A stretch of 17,004 nucleotides of DNA from a bacterium (GTDB lineage Bacteria > UBP14 > UBA6098 > B30-G16). The stretch covers positions 1 through 17,004 of the forward strand of contig QNEG01000005.1 of assembly GCA_003645115.1 (NCBI GenBank), written 5' to 3'. Positions 16,174 through 17,004 of the stretch are shown here, piece after piece (position 1 is the first letter of the stretch; each line of letters begins with the position of its first letter). Below the pieces are notes generated by a model, which saw only the letters and a list, made by a program, of their open reading frames with translations, was not told the origin of the DNA and ran no database searches. Position numbers and translations under genes: made by a program.

Positions 16174-17004
16174 CTATTCTATAAAAGTATATTCCTTAAA
16201 TGTATTTATTACCTGCAATAGTGCAATGCTGAGCAAATCTAACAGGAACAGCAATCTTGCTGACCATGGGATAGCGAGGACATTTTTTTCGTGAAGCCAA
16301 TCCACGAAAGATACCAATATCCATACTTGAGTAACCGCTACGGTTAGGAAAGTAATAAAAATACTTGCAGAAAGTAATGTGACTTCACCCATCGCCTCGG
16401 AAATAGCACCAAAAGTGCCTAAAAATAGCATCATTCCCATTGCGATAAGTAGTTTGCCTGCTACCAATTCTACTACTTCCATATATTTTCTAATTTTTGT
16501 CATAAATTTGAGGAATGGTTGCAATGCCAGGGATACTATCAAAAATGGGATTGCTAATCCGGCTGAAAAAACTGTTAGTAATTTCATACCCTTCATCACA
16601 CTATCTTGTTGTGATGCTATAGCGAGTATAGCTGCAAGTATAGGACCGATACAAGGAGACCATCCAAATGCAAATACTACTCCCACTAAAAATGCGCCGA
16701 ACAATCCCAGTGCATTGTTTGACAATCGGAATCTTTTCTCATATTTCAGGAATGGAGCATCGATAATTTTTGTGGTGACCAATCCCAGAAGAATAATTAT
16801 TACTCCCCCCACTTGAGAGAATATTTTACTTTGCCGAAACAGGAAATTTCCGAGAGTGGTAGCTGTTGCTCCAAGTGCAACAAAAATCACTGAAAACCCG
16901 AGCACAAAACAAACTGCCGAAAGGAATATGTATGACTTTCTTACTTTACCCTCCTGTGCATCGATAACCGAGATGCCAGAGATAAATGCGATATACGATG
17001 GAAT
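16174..17004 (-). CDS. ccdA: CcdA/DsbD-family thiol-disulfide transmembrane protein (5' end outside window)
   Basis: The frame is open from the stop codon at 16174 to the window edge. A GTG at 16905 is an internal valine, not the start: the 33 codons before it (IPSYIAFISGIS, then SYIFLSAVCF) continue the family alignment. The visible part has 276 residues. CcdA proteins pass electrons from cytoplasmic thioredoxin across the inner membrane through a cysteine pair. One cysteine motif is present in FGWSPCIGPILAA, about residue 118 of the visible part. The partner (an SPCxxPL-type motif just before PSYIAF) must lie beyond the edge. About six helices are recognisable, plus two further hydrophobic segments at the C-terminus (FLTVAVTQVWILVSF and LLFLLDLLSIALLQV) beyond the classic core. 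It is the first visible gene of a minus-strand operon with ridA and yidD. Confidence 0.9.
   Translation of the reverse strand: MPSYIAFISGISVIDAQEGKVRKSYIFLSAVCFVLGFSVIFVALGATATTLGNFLFRQSKIFSQVGGVIIILLGLVTTKIIDAPFLKYEKRFRLSNNALGLFGAFLVGVVFAFGWSPCIGPILAAILAIASQQDSVMKGMKLLTVFSAGLAIPFLIVSLALQPFLKFMTKIRKYMEVVELVAGKLLIAMGMMLFLGTFGAISEAMGEVTLLSASIFITFLTVAVTQVWILVSFVDWLHEKNVLAIPWSARLLFLLDLLSIALLQVINTFKEYTFIE

Noticed and set aside
16379..16816. Plus-strand 145-codon frame opposite the CcdA-family gene
   Set aside because: It is the complement of a membrane-protein gene with clear family motifs. Its composition is that of an antisense shadow and it has no Shine-Dalgarno.
16174..16905. Taking the GTG at 16905 as the start of the CcdA-family gene
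   Set aside because: The frame stays open to the window edge, and the preceding residues (IPSYIAFISGIS, then SYIFLSAVCF) are family-like, so the GTG is internal and the gene is truncated by the window.
1..17004. tRNA, rRNA, insertion sequences, integrase or defence genes
   Set aside because: Both strands were read for cloverleaf-like ends, transposase-type proteins and known nuclease or toxin motifs. None were seen.

Overview
This window most likely comes from a Gram-negative bacterium of the Fibrobacteres-Chlorobi-Bacteroidetes (FCB) type or a related candidate phylum. The reasons are an OmpA-type outer-membrane protein, a predicted lipoprotein, and several very large secreted proteins with C-terminal modules of the kind used for type IX-like surface sorting: a gliding-motility-associated (CHU_C-like) tail, Por-type YPNPFN tails and GWNLIS repeats. 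The DNA is moderately AT-rich. A finer placement cannot be made from this sequence.

Positions 1 to about 9150 hold a surface-protein cluster on the plus strand. It starts with an OmpA-like beta-barrel/peptidoglycan-binding protein (174-1334). Two giant tandem paralogues follow (1429-4590 and 4623-9152). They share an N-terminal FG-GAP/VCBS propeller with an embedded EF-hand-like loop but carry different C-terminal halves: Ig-like domains plus a CHU_C-like tail in the first, and VWA, Ig-like, cohesin-like and GWNLIS modules in the second.

Positions 9252-15523 hold miaB (tRNA methylthiotransferase), a secreted S8 subtilisin-like protease with a Por-type tail (10594-13623), a 397-bp intergenic region with a terminator and a consensus sigma-70-type promoter, and a secreted protein with seven propeller-like repeats and the same type of tail (14021-15523). 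miaB and the protease lack Shine-Dalgarno sequences and have promoter-like hexamers directly before their ATG, so they may be leaderless. The protease tail carries two in-frame palindromic insertions.

Positions 15494-17004, minus strand, form a compact conserved operon read as ccdA-family (5' end outside the window), ridA, yidD. It converges on the propeller gene with a 30-bp tail-to-tail overlap. These genes serve thiol export, imine/enamine detoxification and membrane-protein insertion.

I saw no rRNA, tRNA, CRISPR array, transposase, phage gene or defence system. The most unusual content is the set of protein-coding palindromic elements in the protease sorting domain and the modular swapping between the two giant paralogues.
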